Positions 25,963 to 35,560 are shown, counted from the first letter of the stretch. The stretch: DNA of 64,000 nucleotides from Pseudomonas californiensis (GCF_021147775.1 NZ_JAGTPK010000003.1:1-64000), one strand, 5' to 3'. The notes: a model not told the origin generated them from the letters alone. A program made the numbers and translations.

Positions 25963-27381
25963 ATGGCCAGCCACATTGAAGAAAGCCGTTCCGCCCGTTT
26001 CGCCCTGCGTTGCGCCGCCTGGGCTGAACGCTGGTTTCCCGACTCCTGGGTGTTTGCCGCACTCGCCGTCGTGATCGTTACGGTCGCGACCCTGGCCATC
26101 GGCGCGCGCCCTGCGGAAGCGGCCAAAGCCTTTGGTGACGGGTTCTGGAGCCTGATCCCGTTCACCATGCAGATGGCCTTCGTGGTCATTGGCGGTTACG
26201 TGGTCGCCAGCTCTCCGCCTGCCGTTCGACTGATCGACCGGCTGGCACGTGTGCCCCGCAATGGCCGCTCGGCTGTGGCGTGGGTGGCCCTGATATCGAT
26301 GGTTGCATCGCTGCTCAACTGGGGTTTGTCGCTCGTGTTCGGCGGCTTGCTGGTGCGCGCCCTCGCCCGCCGTACTGACCTGCGCATGGACTACCGCGCA
26401 GCCGGTGCAGCGGCTTATCTGGGACTGGGTGCGGTGTGGGCGCTGGGGCTGTCTTCATCAGCCGCTCAGTTGCAGGCCAACCCAGCCAGCCTGCCGCCTT
26501 CGATTCTGGCAATCACTGGGGTCATCCCGTTCACTGAAACCATTTTCCTGTGGCAATCCGGCGTCATGCTCGCGGCGCTGGTGGTCATTTCACTGATCGT
26601 GGCCTACGTCACCGCTCCTGGCCCAAACAGCGCCCGCGATGCCAAGGCCTGCGGCGTGGACCCGTCGTTCAGCATGCCTGCGCTGCCGGCACGTACGCGT
26701 CCTGGCGAATGGCTCGAATACAGCCCGCTGCTGATCATTCTGATGGTACTGCTGGGCGTTGGCTGGCTGTTCAACGAGTTTTCGACCAAGCCCGCCATCA
26801 CCGCGATTTCCGGGCTGAACACCTATAACTTCCTGTTCATCATGCTGGGTGCGCTGCTGCACTGGCGGCCCCGCAGCTTTCTCGACGCGGTGACACGCGC
26901 CGTGCCAACCACCACTGGCGTGCTGATTCAGTTCCCGTTGTATGGCTCGATTGCGGCCTTGCTGACTACCGTAAAAGGCAGTGATGCGCAGACCCTGGCG
27001 CATTACATTTCGACGTTCTTCACCAGCATCGCCACTCACGACACCTATGCGCTGCTGATGGGCGTTTACTCCGCCGTCCTCGGGTTTTTCATCCCGTCAG
27101 GCGGCGGCAAGTGGATCATCGAAGCCCCATACGTCATGCAGGTCGCCAACGAACTCCAATACCACCTGGGCTGGGCCGTGCAGATCTATAACGCGGCGGA
27201 AGCCTTGCCGAACCTGATCAACCCGTTCTACATGCTGCCACTGCTCGGCGTTCTGGGCCTGAAGGCGCGCGATCTGATCGGCTTCTCGTTCGTACAACTA
27301 CTGGTGCACACGCCGCTGGTACTGTTCCTGCTGTGGGCATTGGGCACTACGCTTACTTACGTGCCGCCAATGCTGCCCTGA
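25963..27381 (+). CDS. atoE: Short-chain fatty acid transporter AtoE
   Basis: Inner-membrane permease of 472 residues with 11-12 hydrophobic segments, matching the AtoE family: WAERWFPDSWVFAALAVVIV (about 22-41), NWGLSLVFGGLLVRALARR near 107 and FFIPSGGGKWIIEAPYVM near 370. Predicted to import acetoacetate or short fatty acids for the CoA-transferase encoded upstream. The 175-bp gap after the B subunit holds no clear terminator. Its 3' end overlaps the convergent MarR gene by 25 bp. Confidence 0.9.
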   Translation: MASHIEESRSARFALRCAAWAERWFPDSWVFAALAVVIVTVATLAIGARPAEAAKAFGDGFWSLIPFTMQMAFVVIGGYVVASSPPAVRLIDRLARVPRNGRSAVAWVALISMVASLLNWGLSLVFGGLLVRALARRTDLRMDYRAAGAAAYLGLGAVWALGLSSSAAQLQANPASLPPSILAITGVIPFTETIFLWQSGVMLAALVVISLIVAYVTAPGPNSARDAKACGVDPSFSMPALPARTRPGEWLEYSPLLIILMVLLGVGWLFNEFSTKPAITAISGLNTYNFLFIMLGALLHWRPRSFLDAVTRAVPTTTGVLIQFPLYGSIAALLTTVKGSDAQTLAHYISTFFTSIATHDTYALLMGVYSAVLGFFIPSGGGKWIIEAPYVMQVANELQYHLGWAVQIYNAAEALPNLINPFYMLPLLGVLGLKARDLIGFSFVQLLVHTPLVLFLLWALGTTLTYVPPMLP

Positions 27382-27884
27382 TCCAGATAGTCCGTTGCTG
27401 CAACCTGCGCCAGCAACTGGCGCAGTTCGTGCGCCTGATCAGGCCCAAGAGCTGTTTCATAGGACAATTGGGCCTGTTCCCAGAGCGCCTGGGACTCAAG
27501 CAACTTGTCGACGCCGGGCTGGGTGAGGCACACCAGCCGACTGCGCTTGTCCTGCGGATCGACCTCCACCGACACCAGCCCCTCACGCTCCAGCGGCTTG
27601 AGGTTCTGCGCCAGTGCAGAGCGATCGATGACCAGTATGGCGGCCAGTTCGGTCATGGTCGGCGCCTGATGACGGGCAACCTGCATCAGAATGGAGCGTT
27701 GCGTGGACCGCAAACCGCAGGGCGCCATAACTGCGTCGTACAGCTGGCAAATGCGCCGACTCGCCCGACGCAGGCTGGTCGCATGGCAAAGCACCTGCGC
27801 TGGAATATTCAGCCCCTCAGGAATGCGCAGCATGCCCTCGACGGCTGGGCCCGAGCAATTATCGGAGTTCAGGGGATCGGTCAT
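27357..27884 (-). CDS. MarR-family transcriptional regulator
   Basis: A 175-residue winged-helix regulator: HTH in TMTELAAILVIDRSALAQNL (about 75-94), followed by the wing with DPQDKRSRLVCLT. A cysteine-containing N-terminal helix precedes it (QVLCHATSLRRASRR). ATG 27884 has GGGAG five bases upstream; a longer form from 27947 is unlikely. It lies convergent to atoE with a 25-bp overlap and is not clearly tied to a target; nearest minus-strand neighbours begin 120 bp upstream. Confidence 0.85.
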   Translation of the reverse strand: MTDPLNSDNCSGPAVEGMLRIPEGLNIPAQVLCHATSLRRASRRICQLYDAVMAPCGLRSTQRSILMQVARHQAPTMTELAAILVIDRSALAQNLKPLEREGLVSVEVDPQDKRSRLVCLTQPGVDKLLESQALWEQAQLSYETALGPDQAHELRQLLAQVAATDYLDQGSIGGT

Positions 27885-28003
27885 CAAGGCTCCCGTGTCT
27901 ACGTGAACACGTGACTTAAAGAGCGCAATGCTGGCATATCCCCGCACATTGAAACAGCGCCTCGGGTCGCATTGATTGTTTCAATACCGTTCGCAGCCGG
28001 TGT

Positions 28004-28342
28004 TCATCCTGCCGAGAGGGCTTCAAACGAATAATCCCGCTCCACCTTGCAGACACGTGTGGCGAAAGCCTGATACCAACTGGCACGGCCCTGTTTGCGG
28101 ATCTCGGTATGTTCGACGTGTCGCTTCCAGGCGAGAATCGCTGCTTCGTCGGCCCAGTAAGACACGGTAATCCCGAGGCCGTCCTCGCCGCGCGCCGACT
28201 CGACCCCCAGAAAACCGGGCTGCTCACGGGCCAGCTCGACCATACGATGCGCGGCCTGCCCGTACTCTGTTAAGCCATCGTCGGTGCGCAGCGAAGTGAA
28301 CACCACGGCGTAGTAAGGCGTCGGGAAGCGCGCAGCGATCAT
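28004..28342 (-). CDS. ABM-domain monooxygenase-like protein
   Basis: A 112-residue single-domain protein of the antibiotic-biosynthesis-monooxygenase (dimeric alpha-beta barrel) superfamily: YYAVVFTSLRT at the start, QPGFLGVESARGEDGLGITV (about 41-60), then SYWADEAAILAWKRHVEH (about 61-78). Such proteins act as small oxygenases or heme-degrading enzymes, often uncharacterised. Its ATG overlaps the stop of the upstream amidotransferase-like gene (ATGA), so the two are translationally coupled. Substrate unknown. Confidence 0.8.
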   Translation of the reverse strand: MIAARFPTPYYAVVFTSLRTDDGLTEYGQAAHRMVELAREQPGFLGVESARGEDGLGITVSYWADEAAILAWKRHVEHTEIRKQGRASWYQAFATRVCKVERDYSFEALSAG

Positions 28343-29070
28343 GATGCGTCACCTCGGCGGACGAGGCACGCCTGAACGAACGCGGCAACCAGCGCAGGCA
28401 CTTTTGCACGCAAGGCAGCGCGCTCAGGCTGGAACAGCGTAGCGACAAAAAATGGATGACCTTGCAGCTCCATGCTCCGCACATCGCCATCGGCGTCCCG
28501 GCCGCTGACCTTCAGCGCACCGCCGAACAACAGCGGCTCAAGCCCCTGACGCAGTCCGTAGCGGCAGTGGTAGCCCTCATAGACAGACAGCGTGCCGTAG
28601 GCTTCAGCGATCAGTGTGTCCGGCAGCAGTTGAATCGATGCCTCGACATCCACCATCGAGCAGCTCAACGGCGCGATGATGACGTTGGCTGCGTCCGGCG
28701 CACTCTCTCCGTGCTCGGCGTCCGTCCAGCCCAGACAATGCCGCGCATACTCCAGCAGCGCGTGCTGAAAGCCACCGCACGTACCGAGAAACGGGACCTG
28801 CTGCTCACGCGCATGGCGAATGGCCGCCAACGCCCCCGCCATGTCCTGGTAAGGCGTGGCAGGCACGGCCCACAGGCCATCGAACCTCGACAGCTGCTCA
28901 CCGCTACCGATCTGCCGCGTGGGCAACCATTCAAAATGCAGTGCCAGCTGTGCCGCCTCAGCTACCTTGTGCAGCGCCAACGGGATGGCCTGGTGCGCGG
29001 TTGTCTGCCCATCGAAGTCGCCCACCAGCCCGATGGAAACTGCCCTGCCGTTGCCCTTCACTACGTCCAT
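28339..29070 (-). CDS. CTP-synthase C-terminal-like glutamine amidotransferase homolog
   Basis: A 243-residue protein resembling only the class I amidotransferase half of CTP synthase (start VSIGLVGDFDGQTTAHQAIP), without the synthetase half. The nucleophile-elbow cysteine is present, C98 in FLGTCGGFQHALLEYAR. The catalytic His of the usual F-H-P-E motif is replaced: the sequence reads LFQPER near 218, so a standard Cys-His-Glu triad is incomplete. The family is sometimes annotated as CTP synthase C-terminal-region-related (seleno)protein; here the residue is Cys, not Sec. Start 29070 chosen by GGGAGCGG upstream. Coupled to the ABM gene. Actual reaction unknown. Confidence 0.78.
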   Translation of the reverse strand: MDVVKGNGRAVSIGLVGDFDGQTTAHQAIPLALHKVAEAAQLALHFEWLPTRQIGSGEQLSRFDGLWAVPATPYQDMAGALAAIRHAREQQVPFLGTCGGFQHALLEYARHCLGWTDAEHGESAPDAANVIIAPLSCSMVDVEASIQLLPDTLIAEAYGTLSVYEGYHCRYGLRQGLEPLLFGGALKVSGRDADGDVRSMELQGHPFFVATLFQPERAALRAKVPALVAAFVQACLVRRGDAS

Positions 29071-29189
29071 GCCCCGCTCCCTGATAATGCCCCACAATGC
29101 GCAGGGCCCTATGACCGGAACTATAAACAGGCAGGCACGCAATCAGAATGGGCACGCAAGCAACTCATCTGTGCGCAGACGCACGACTT

Positions 29190-30122
29190 CTATTCGCTGA
29201 CAGGTGTCAACACTGGCTGCCCGGAAAAGAACGCCAGCAGGTTGTCGTTCACCAGTTGCACGCTGTCTTTCGAAGCTTCGGGTGACAGACCGGCAACGTG
29301 CGGCGTCAACACCACGTTGTTCAGCGTCTTGAATACATCCGGCACGTTGGGCTCGTCATCAAAGACGTCCAGCGCAGCACCCGCAATGCCCTGCGCTTGC
29401 AGCGCCTGCACCAGTGCATCGGTATCGACCACGCTGGCACGGGCAATGTTGACCAGAAAACCCTCGGCCCCCAGCGCTTTCAGCACCCCCGCATCAACCA
29501 GGTGTTGCGTACCGTTGCCACCGGGCGTGGCGATGACCAGAAAATCCGATTCAGCCGCCAATGCCTGTACCGAGGCATGCCAGGTGTAATCGATATCGTT
29601 GCGTGGTGTGCGGTTGTGATAGCCGATGCTGATGTCGAATGCCTGGGCGCGCCTGGCGATGGCCAGACCGACCGCACCCAACCCCAGAACCCCCAGACGC
29701 TTGCCCGCCAGCGATGGCCTGACAACCTTGCGCCACTCACCGCGCCGCACCGATGCGTCGGCCTGAGGGATATCGCGCACCAGCGACAACAGCAACGCCA
29801 GGGCATGATCGGCCACCGTGGCAGCATTTACTCCGGCGCCGTTGGTAACCGTGATACCACGCGCCTGCGCTGCGGGCAGATCGACCTTCTCATAACCTGC
29901 ACCACTTACGCAGATGATGCGCAGGTGCGGCAGGGCGTCCATTTCTTCGGCGAAAAAACCCAGCGGACCACGCGTGATCACGGCGCTGATAGCCTGCCCA
30001 TGAGTGGCGATGGCCTCGGCTCGCTTTGCTGCAGTGGGTGCGCGAATCAGCTGGAAGCCGCTGCTCTCCAGAATCGGCAAATACGTATCAAGGTTTTCGA
30101 CAAGCACCAGTACCGTCGTCAT
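29190..30122 (-). CDS. D-isomer-specific 2-hydroxyacid dehydrogenase (GhrB/hydroxypyruvate reductase-like)
   Basis: NAD(P)H-dependent reductase of 2-keto acids, 310 residues. The Rossmann loop GLGAVGLAIARRAQAF starts near 152; catalytic Arg is in NIARASVVD near 232, Glu in DVFDDEPNVP near 261 and His in LTPHVAGLS near 280. ATG 30122 is preceded by AGGAG at five bases. Typical members reduce glyoxylate, hydroxypyruvate or 2-ketogluconate; NADPH preference is suggested by HNRTP after the loop. It is a single gene 120 bp upstream of the amidotransferase homolog; no functional link is evident. Confidence 0.88.
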   Translation of the reverse strand: MTTVLVLVENLDTYLPILESSGFQLIRAPTAAKRAEAIATHGQAISAVITRGPLGFFAEEMDALPHLRIICVSGAGYEKVDLPAAQARGITVTNGAGVNAATVADHALALLLSLVRDIPQADASVRRGEWRKVVRPSLAGKRLGVLGLGAVGLAIARRAQAFDISIGYHNRTPRNDIDYTWHASVQALAAESDFLVIATPGGNGTQHLVDAGVLKALGAEGFLVNIARASVVDTDALVQALQAQGIAGAALDVFDDEPNVPDVFKTLNNVVLTPHVAGLSPEASKDSVQLVNDNLLAFFSGQPVLTPVSE

Positions 30123-30492
30123 GCCCGCTCCTGTTCGATGATGAAAAAGCCGACAGTAACGCGACTCGACACACTTGTGGAGCATCAGCGTTTTTTACTG
30201 CGTAAAAAGCACTCCCTGTAACGTCAGCGGTCATACGCAGGACTCATTTGCCGGACAGACTGATCCCTGACGACCCAGGCAATGCATAGGCTCGTAACGT
30301 GGCGCCGTTGTTGGGCTAACGTTACGAACGTTGCGCCATGCCCGATCCGGCACTCGATACGACATCACCCAACCATCAGCGACAGCCGGCTTGCCAGTCA
30401 GCAGAACGATGTTGTTAATACTTCATACGCGTCAACGTCATCGACCGCCTGACAGGGTCAAAGGCCATTTCCAGACAAGGAATCAAGCACCC
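30123..30492. other. Intergenic region between divergent genes, with inverted repeat
   Basis: 370 bp separate the dehydrogenase and glpQ starts. The only structure noted is the inverted repeat CGTAACG (30293-30299) / CGTTACG (30320-30326), which could be an operator for either gene. No strong sigma-70 match or Pho box stood out on reading. Confidence 0.35.
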
Positions 30493-31647
30493 ATGCACGG
30501 ATTTTCCAACCCACTGTTCAAAAAGACTCCGCTGGCCCGATTGCTCGCTGCAACAGCCATGGCGGGGATGTTGATGTCTTCCGGCATGGCGTCGGCGGCT
30601 GAAGCGCCCGGCAAGGTCCTGAGTGATAAATACGGCTTGCCATGGCCCGCCGTTGTCGCGCATCGCGGCGCTTCGTTCGATGCGCCTGAGGAAACAATCC
30701 CGGCGTACACCCTGGCACGGGATCTGGGTGCGGATTATCTGGAGATGGACATTCAACGCACGAAGGACGGCGTGCTGATTGCATTGCATGACGACGTGCT
30801 CGAACGCACCACCAACATCGCCCAAGTGTTTCCTGCCCGTGCGAAAGACCCGGTGAGCACCTTTACGCTGGCTGAGCTCAAGGAGCTGGACGCAGGCTCA
30901 TGGTTCAACAAGGCCTATCCGGACAGGGCCCGCGACAGCTACGCGGGATTGCAGATTCTGACCCTGGATGAAGTGATAGATATCGCTGAAGGCGGCGCGA
31001 ACAAGCCCGGTCTTTACATCGAGACCAAGGTGCCTAACCAGTTTCCGGGTGTCGAAGCGGACCTGAAAAAGGTTCTCGCCAAGCGCGGCTGGCTGAGTCA
31101 GCGCCCCGCTGCTGCAGCAGGCCATGTCAACGTAGCGCACATGCCGGGGCGCGTGGTGTTGCAGACCTTTGAAAAGCAAAGTCTGGAGCTGTTGCAAAAG
31201 GAAATGCCAAAAGTGCCCAAGGTGATGCTGCTGTGGATCGGCGCAGGGTCCATCGAACCCAAGTCCAGCGTGGCGTTTGCTGATTCGGGTTTCAAGGACA
31301 AGTCCAGTTACTACGCGGCGCAGGAAGTCAAATCGCCGGAAGAGTTCGAGAAGTGGATCAACTGGGCAAAGGCTCATGGTGCCATCGGTACCGGCCCGTC
31401 GTCTCAATTGGCCAAAGGTGGCGACCAGAGCTATATGGACCTGGTCAAACCGTGGATGAACAACCTGACTCATGAGAAAGGGATGGTTATTCACCCTTAC
31501 ACGGTGGATGACGCAGCGGACTTCAAGCGTATCAGCAACGACGGTGTGGACGGCTTCTTCACCAACCGTACCGCCGAGCTTTTGAAGTTCTATGGTCGCC
31601 CGTCCAAGGAAAGCATCGACGCGATCCTCAAGCGTAACGGCTACTGA
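30493..31647 (+). CDS. glpQ: Periplasmic glycerophosphodiester phosphodiesterase GlpQ
   Basis: Hydrolyses glycerophosphodiesters to glycerol-3-phosphate and an alcohol. The 384-residue protein has a Sec signal peptide (LARLLAATAMAGMLMSSGMA, cleavage near ASA-AE). GDPD motifs: VAHRGASFDAPEET near 57 (His, Arg, Glu), LEMDIQRTKDGVLIALHDDV (about 84-103; Glu, Asp, His) and YIETKVPNQFPG near 178. Long GlpQ type, without membrane segments after the signal. ATG 30493 follows AAGGAA; longer in-frame versions lack a signal at the right place. A strong hairpin ends it before a convergent receptor gene. Confidence 0.9.
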   Translation: MHGFSNPLFKKTPLARLLAATAMAGMLMSSGMASAAEAPGKVLSDKYGLPWPAVVAHRGASFDAPEETIPAYTLARDLGADYLEMDIQRTKDGVLIALHDDVLERTTNIAQVFPARAKDPVSTFTLAELKELDAGSWFNKAYPDRARDSYAGLQILTLDEVIDIAEGGANKPGLYIETKVPNQFPGVEADLKKVLAKRGWLSQRPAAAAGHVNVAHMPGRVVLQTFEKQSLELLQKEMPKVPKVMLLWIGAGSIEPKSSVAFADSGFKDKSSYYAAQEVKSPEEFEKWINWAKAHGAIGTGPSSQLAKGGDQSYMDLVKPWMNNLTHEKGMVIHPYTVDDAADFKRISNDGVDGFFTNRTAELLKFYGRPSKESIDAILKRNGY

Positions 31648-31654
31648 CAAACCC

Positions 31655-31682
31655 GCTGACCGCGTCACAAGACGCGGTCAGC
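31655..31682. terminator. Bidirectional hairpin between glpQ and the TonB receptor
   Basis: Perfect 12-bp stem GCTGACCGCGTC/GACGCGGTCAGC with an ACAA loop, eight bases after the glpQ stop. It lies in a convergent gap and can fold in both transcripts. It has no clear U-tract, but the stem is unusually stable. Confidence 0.65.
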
Positions 31683-31702
31683 GATTGAAGCTTCGAATCG
31701 CT

Positions 31703-31742
31703 GAACCGTCGAACCGTCGAACCGTCGAACCGTCGAACAATC
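31703..31742. repeat. 8-bp tandem repeat, about five copies
   Basis: Four perfect copies of GAACCGTC (31703-31734) followed by a degenerate fifth (GAACAATC) that reaches the ancestral stop codon of the TonB receptor gene. An 8-bp unit shifts the reading frame with each copy gained or lost, although here it lies outside the ancestral coding sequence. Confidence 0.85.
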
Positions 31743-33928
31743 AGAAATCCACAGTACCCGAAAGCTTCAGGGTGCGTGGCTCGCCCTGGGTCAGGTAACC
31801 GCCGTTGGCCGATGCCCAGTAATCTTCGTTCATCAGGTTTTCGAGGTTGGCGCGCAGTGTCACGTCTTTCTGCGCGACATTGAAGCTGTAGCGCGCCCAC
31901 ATCGAAGCGGTTCCAAGTCGGAATGCTCAGCGTGTTGGCGGCGTTCACGTACTGCCCGCCAGTGCGCAACATGCGCGCATTGACAGCAGCGCCTTCCAGC
32001 CCCGGAATGTCCCAATCGGCCCCGGCGTTGAACTGGAAAGTCGGCACGCCGATGGCTCGATTGCCGTCATTGGCCGCACCCAACGTTCCCCTCACTTCAG
32101 TGTCCATCAGTGTCAGGCCCGCCAACAGGCGCAGACCACTTACAGGCTCGCCGAACACATTCATTTCCACGCCGCGATTGCGCTGCTCACCATCGCGAAC
32201 ATAACTTGTCACCGCGCCCTGCTGCACCTGATAGCCGTCAGCCGGTTGCTCGATGCGGTACACCCCGAGGCTCGCACCGAAGGTGCCCATGTCCAGTTTG
32301 ACGCCCGCTTCGACCTGTTTGGAGCGCGACGGTGGGAAAATCTGGCCGGGGTTGACGGTGACCGTACTCGGCGCGGTCGGCCCCTGAGCCAGTCCTTCGA
32401 TGCGGTTGGCGTAGAACGATACGTATTGCCACGGTTTGAACACCACACCGTAAACAGGTGTAGTAATGGCCTCGTCATACAGCGTGGTGCGTGGACCGCT
32501 GCCGTAGGCGTAGCCCTGAACCCGCAGTTCCTGTCGGCGCAGGCCAGCGGTCAGCAGCAGGCGATCATCGAAAAAGCCGAGCGTGTCTGAAAACGCCACG
32601 CTGCGCATCCGGCTCTTGCCGGTGATACCCGGATCATTCAGATCGCCTGCTGTTGCGCCATCGAACGCCGGGCGTGTTGTTGCAACAGGATCGTAAAGGT
32701 TGCTGGTGACCGGGCTTTTACCGAACAGGTAGGCATTGCGCTGCTCGGTCCAGATTCCGGACAGCCCGAAGTTGACCTTGTGGCTGACCGGACCGGTCTG
32801 CAGCTTGCCGTTGATCCCGGCCATGGCCGTTTTGTTGTCTTCGTCGTGCGGGATGAACGAAGGCCTGGCAGTGATCGTGCCCACATCATCATTGATGGTC
32901 GGCGAACCGTAGACGCCGGCTTCACGGGTGTGTTTCGCACCGGCGGCGGCATACAGCGTCCAGTTTTCATTGAGGTCGTATTCGGCGCGGCTCATGCCGA
33001 AGGTGTCTTCAGTCTCGGTCCAGGTCCAGTTAGGAGCGTAATTGGTATCAGCATCCGGCGCATGCGGCACGCGGGTCAGGCCGCTGCCGACGAACACTGT
33101 GTTGCGGCTCTGGTTGATGCGTTGTTTCTGGTAGGCAAAATCGCCGGAGAGGCGAAAATTGTCGCCTCGGTAGTCCAGACCGATTGCGAACAGCTTGCTG
33201 CGATGCTCCTCGTCTTCAATGCCGGTTTCACCCTCGCGCTGTGACAGGTTCAGGCGTGCGCCGAAACGGTTGTCCTCGCCAAATCGCTGACCGAGGTCAA
33301 GGTGCTCACCAATCCGGCCATCGCTGCTGATGTCAGTAGTGAAGCGACGTGTCGGCGTTTCCTGTGCGCGCTTGGGCTGCAGGTTGACCCCTCCGCCGAT
33401 CCCGGAACCGGTCGGCGACACACCATTGATGAACGCGCTGGGGCCTTTGAACACTTCGACACGTTCAAGCGCGTCAGTTGAAATGAGCTGGCGCGGCAAA
33501 ACACCATAAAGACCGTTATAGGAAATATCATCAGTGGCCAATTCAAAACCACGAATCACGAACACCTTCGAGGCGTTGGCATAGCCGGATGACTCGCGCA
33601 CCGAAGAGTCATTTAGCAAAACGTCGCCTACATCTTCAGCCTGCTGATCTTCGATCAACTGGTCGGTGTAGCTGGCCATGTTGAACGGCACATCCATGAT
33701 ATCGGCGTTGCCCAATACACCCAGTTGGCCGCCTCGTGCGACTTGGCCACCGGCGTAAACGGATGGCAAGGCATGCGGGTCGATCTTGTCAGCGCTAATG
33801 GCGGTTTCGCCCAGAACCAGCGCACCATCCTGCGCCGCGGCAGCATCAGTAGCGGCCCAGACGGGGAAACTCACAGAGCAGCAAAGCGCAAGCAACGTAA
33901 AGCGAAACGGAAGCGACGGGGTACTCAT
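31741..33928 (-). pseudogene. TonB-dependent siderophore receptor, frameshifted near its 3' end
   Basis: Outer-membrane receptor of the ferric-siderophore class: signal peptide (FTLLALCCSVSFPVWA), plug domain with VFVIRGFELATDDISYNGLY and ALERVEVFKGPSAFINGVSP (in the first 190 residues), then a 22-strand barrel. There is no N-terminal signalling domain, so it is not a FecA-type transducer. The frame breaks at 31890-31897: after NRFDVGA one CG unit seems missing from a GCGCGC run. Restoring two bases gives RYSFNVAQKDVTLRANLENL, then NEDYW and a C-terminal TVDF stop at 31741, for a normal 729-residue receptor ending in Phe. As written, the last 50 residues, including the final strand needed for assembly, are replaced by about 90 unrelated residues. 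A partial Fur-box-like half-site lies upstream near 33999. Confidence 0.85.
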
Positions 33929-34216
33929 CAAGATGTCCTGCTATGAAAATGGAGCGAGACGGACATCCATTTCGGGAAGCGTCGCCTGCATGAACGGGAA
34001 ATATTATCAGGCGTTAGTGGGAACGGTTATCAGTTAATTGTATGCAATGCGTTACGATCGGTTTTCACGACGAAAGGTGCACTCTCGCATGCGGCCGATG
34101 CGGGCATGGAAATGCCTTGAAATGGATGCCAGGGTTTTGATACAGGTTACCGGCAGCCACCTGACGACGACTCTCGTGTAAGCTCATGCGCTGTTGGTTT
34201 TCCAATCGAGAGGCCT

Positions 34217-35560
34217 ATGCAGTCCACCTTCAGACGCTCGACCCTGGCCGCACTGCGCGGTTTTGCCTTGCCGAGCGATGCGATTTCCATCGTCCCGTAC
34301 GCCGCTGACTACCGGCGTTGCCTGCTGGAAAAGATCGCCTCCGCCACTCGCCGTATCTACATCATCGCGCTTTATCTGCAGCAGGACGAAGCAGGCCAGG
34401 AAATCCTGGATGCGCTGTACGCGGCCAAAACCGCACGTCCGGAGCTGGACGTCGTGGTGCTGGTGGACTGGTTTCGCGCCCAGCGCGGCCTGATTGGTGC
34501 CGGACGCCAGCCGGGAAACTCAACCTGGTACCAGGCGCAAAATCTGGAGTACGACCAGGAAGTGCCGGTCTACGGCGTGCCGGTCCAGACTCGTGAACTG
34601 TTCGGCGTACTGCACCTGAAAGGCAGCGTGATCGATGACTGCGTGATCTACAGCGGCGCCAGCATCAATAATGTCTATCTGCACAAGTTGGACAAGTACC
34701 GACTGGACCGCTACCACCTGATCGAAAGCCCGGCCCTCGCCGATTCGTTTCAGGACCTGGTGCAACGTGAGATCCTGCCGTCACCAGCCGTTCACCGACT
34801 GGACCTGCAATCGCCACCCAGTTCACGCAGTCTGCGCAGCGAGATTCGGGCCTTTCGTAACCAACTCAAGCGTGCGGCTTACGACACTTCGGCAGGCGAC
34901 AGAGAAAATGGCGAGCTGCGCGTCATACCGCTGCTCGGTGTCGGCCCGCGCAACAGCCTGAACCGTGCCATCTGCGACTTGATCGCATCGAGCAAGATTC
35001 AACTGACCATTTGTACCCCATACTTCAATCTGCCGGTCGCTGTAACCCGAGAGATCAACCGGGCGCTCAAGCGCGGTGTGAACGTTGATATCATCATTGG
35101 CGACAAGACCGCCAACGACTTCTTCATTCCCCCGGAAGAGCCATTCAAAGTCATCTCCGCCCTGCCCTACCTGTATGAAATCAGCTTGCGCCGCTTTACC
35201 CAGAAACACAGCAAGGCCATCGCGCAGAACCGTCTTAACGTGCACCTGTGGAAACACGGCGATAACACATTCCACCTGAAAGGCATCTGGGTCGATCACC
35301 GTTACACCCTGTTGACCGGCAACAATCTCAACCCGCGAGCCTTTAACCTGGACCTTGAAAACGGGCTGTTGATCGACGACCCACAAGGGCAATGGGGTGC
35401 GCCACGAGAAGCAGAGATTGCGCAACTGATGCGCAATACGCAACGCGTGAGCCAGTACGACGAACTCGACACGCTGGCCCATTACCCAGAGGGCGTGCGC
35501 AAGTTCCTGCGGCGTGTCAGCCGGGTCAGGGTCGAGCGCCTGCTCTACCGGATTCTGTAA
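34217..35560 (+). CDS. pssA: CDP-diacylglycerol-serine O-phosphatidyltransferase (phosphatidylserine synthase)
   Basis: Makes phosphatidylserine, the precursor of phosphatidylethanolamine. It belongs to the phospholipase-D superfamily type found in gamma-proteobacteria. Two HKD motifs are visible in 447 residues: HLKGSVID near 132 and HLKGIWVD near 353, each followed by the expected Asp. LYLQQDEAGQEIL near 49 and TGNNLNPRAFNLDLENGLL (about 367-385) are also typical. No transmembrane helix; peripheral at the membrane. Length is normal. Single gene, convergent with the aldo/keto reductase. Confidence 0.94.
   Translation: MQSTFRRSTLAALRGFALPSDAISIVPYAADYRRCLLEKIASATRRIYIIALYLQQDEAGQEILDALYAAKTARPELDVVVLVDWFRAQRGLIGAGRQPGNSTWYQAQNLEYDQEVPVYGVPVQTRELFGVLHLKGSVIDDCVIYSGASINNVYLHKLDKYRLDRYHLIESPALADSFQDLVQREILPSPAVHRLDLQSPPSSRSLRSEIRAFRNQLKRAAYDTSAGDRENGELRVIPLLGVGPRNSLNRAICDLIASSKIQLTICTPYFNLPVAVTREINRALKRGVNVDIIIGDKTANDFFIPPEEPFKVISALPYLYEISLRRFTQKHSKAIAQNRLNVHLWKHGDNTFHLKGIWVDHRYTLLTGNNLNPRAFNLDLENGLLIDDPQGQWGAPREAEIAQLMRNTQRVSQYDELDTLAHYPEGVRKFLRRVSRVRVERLLYRIL

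Noticed and set aside
31703..31742. CRISPR-like repetition
   Set aside because: Unit is 8 bp with no spacers; a simple tandem repeat.
33999..34008. Possible Fur box upstream of the TonB receptor
   Set aside because: Only about half of the 19 consensus positions match (ATTATC half-site); kept as a remark, not a feature.
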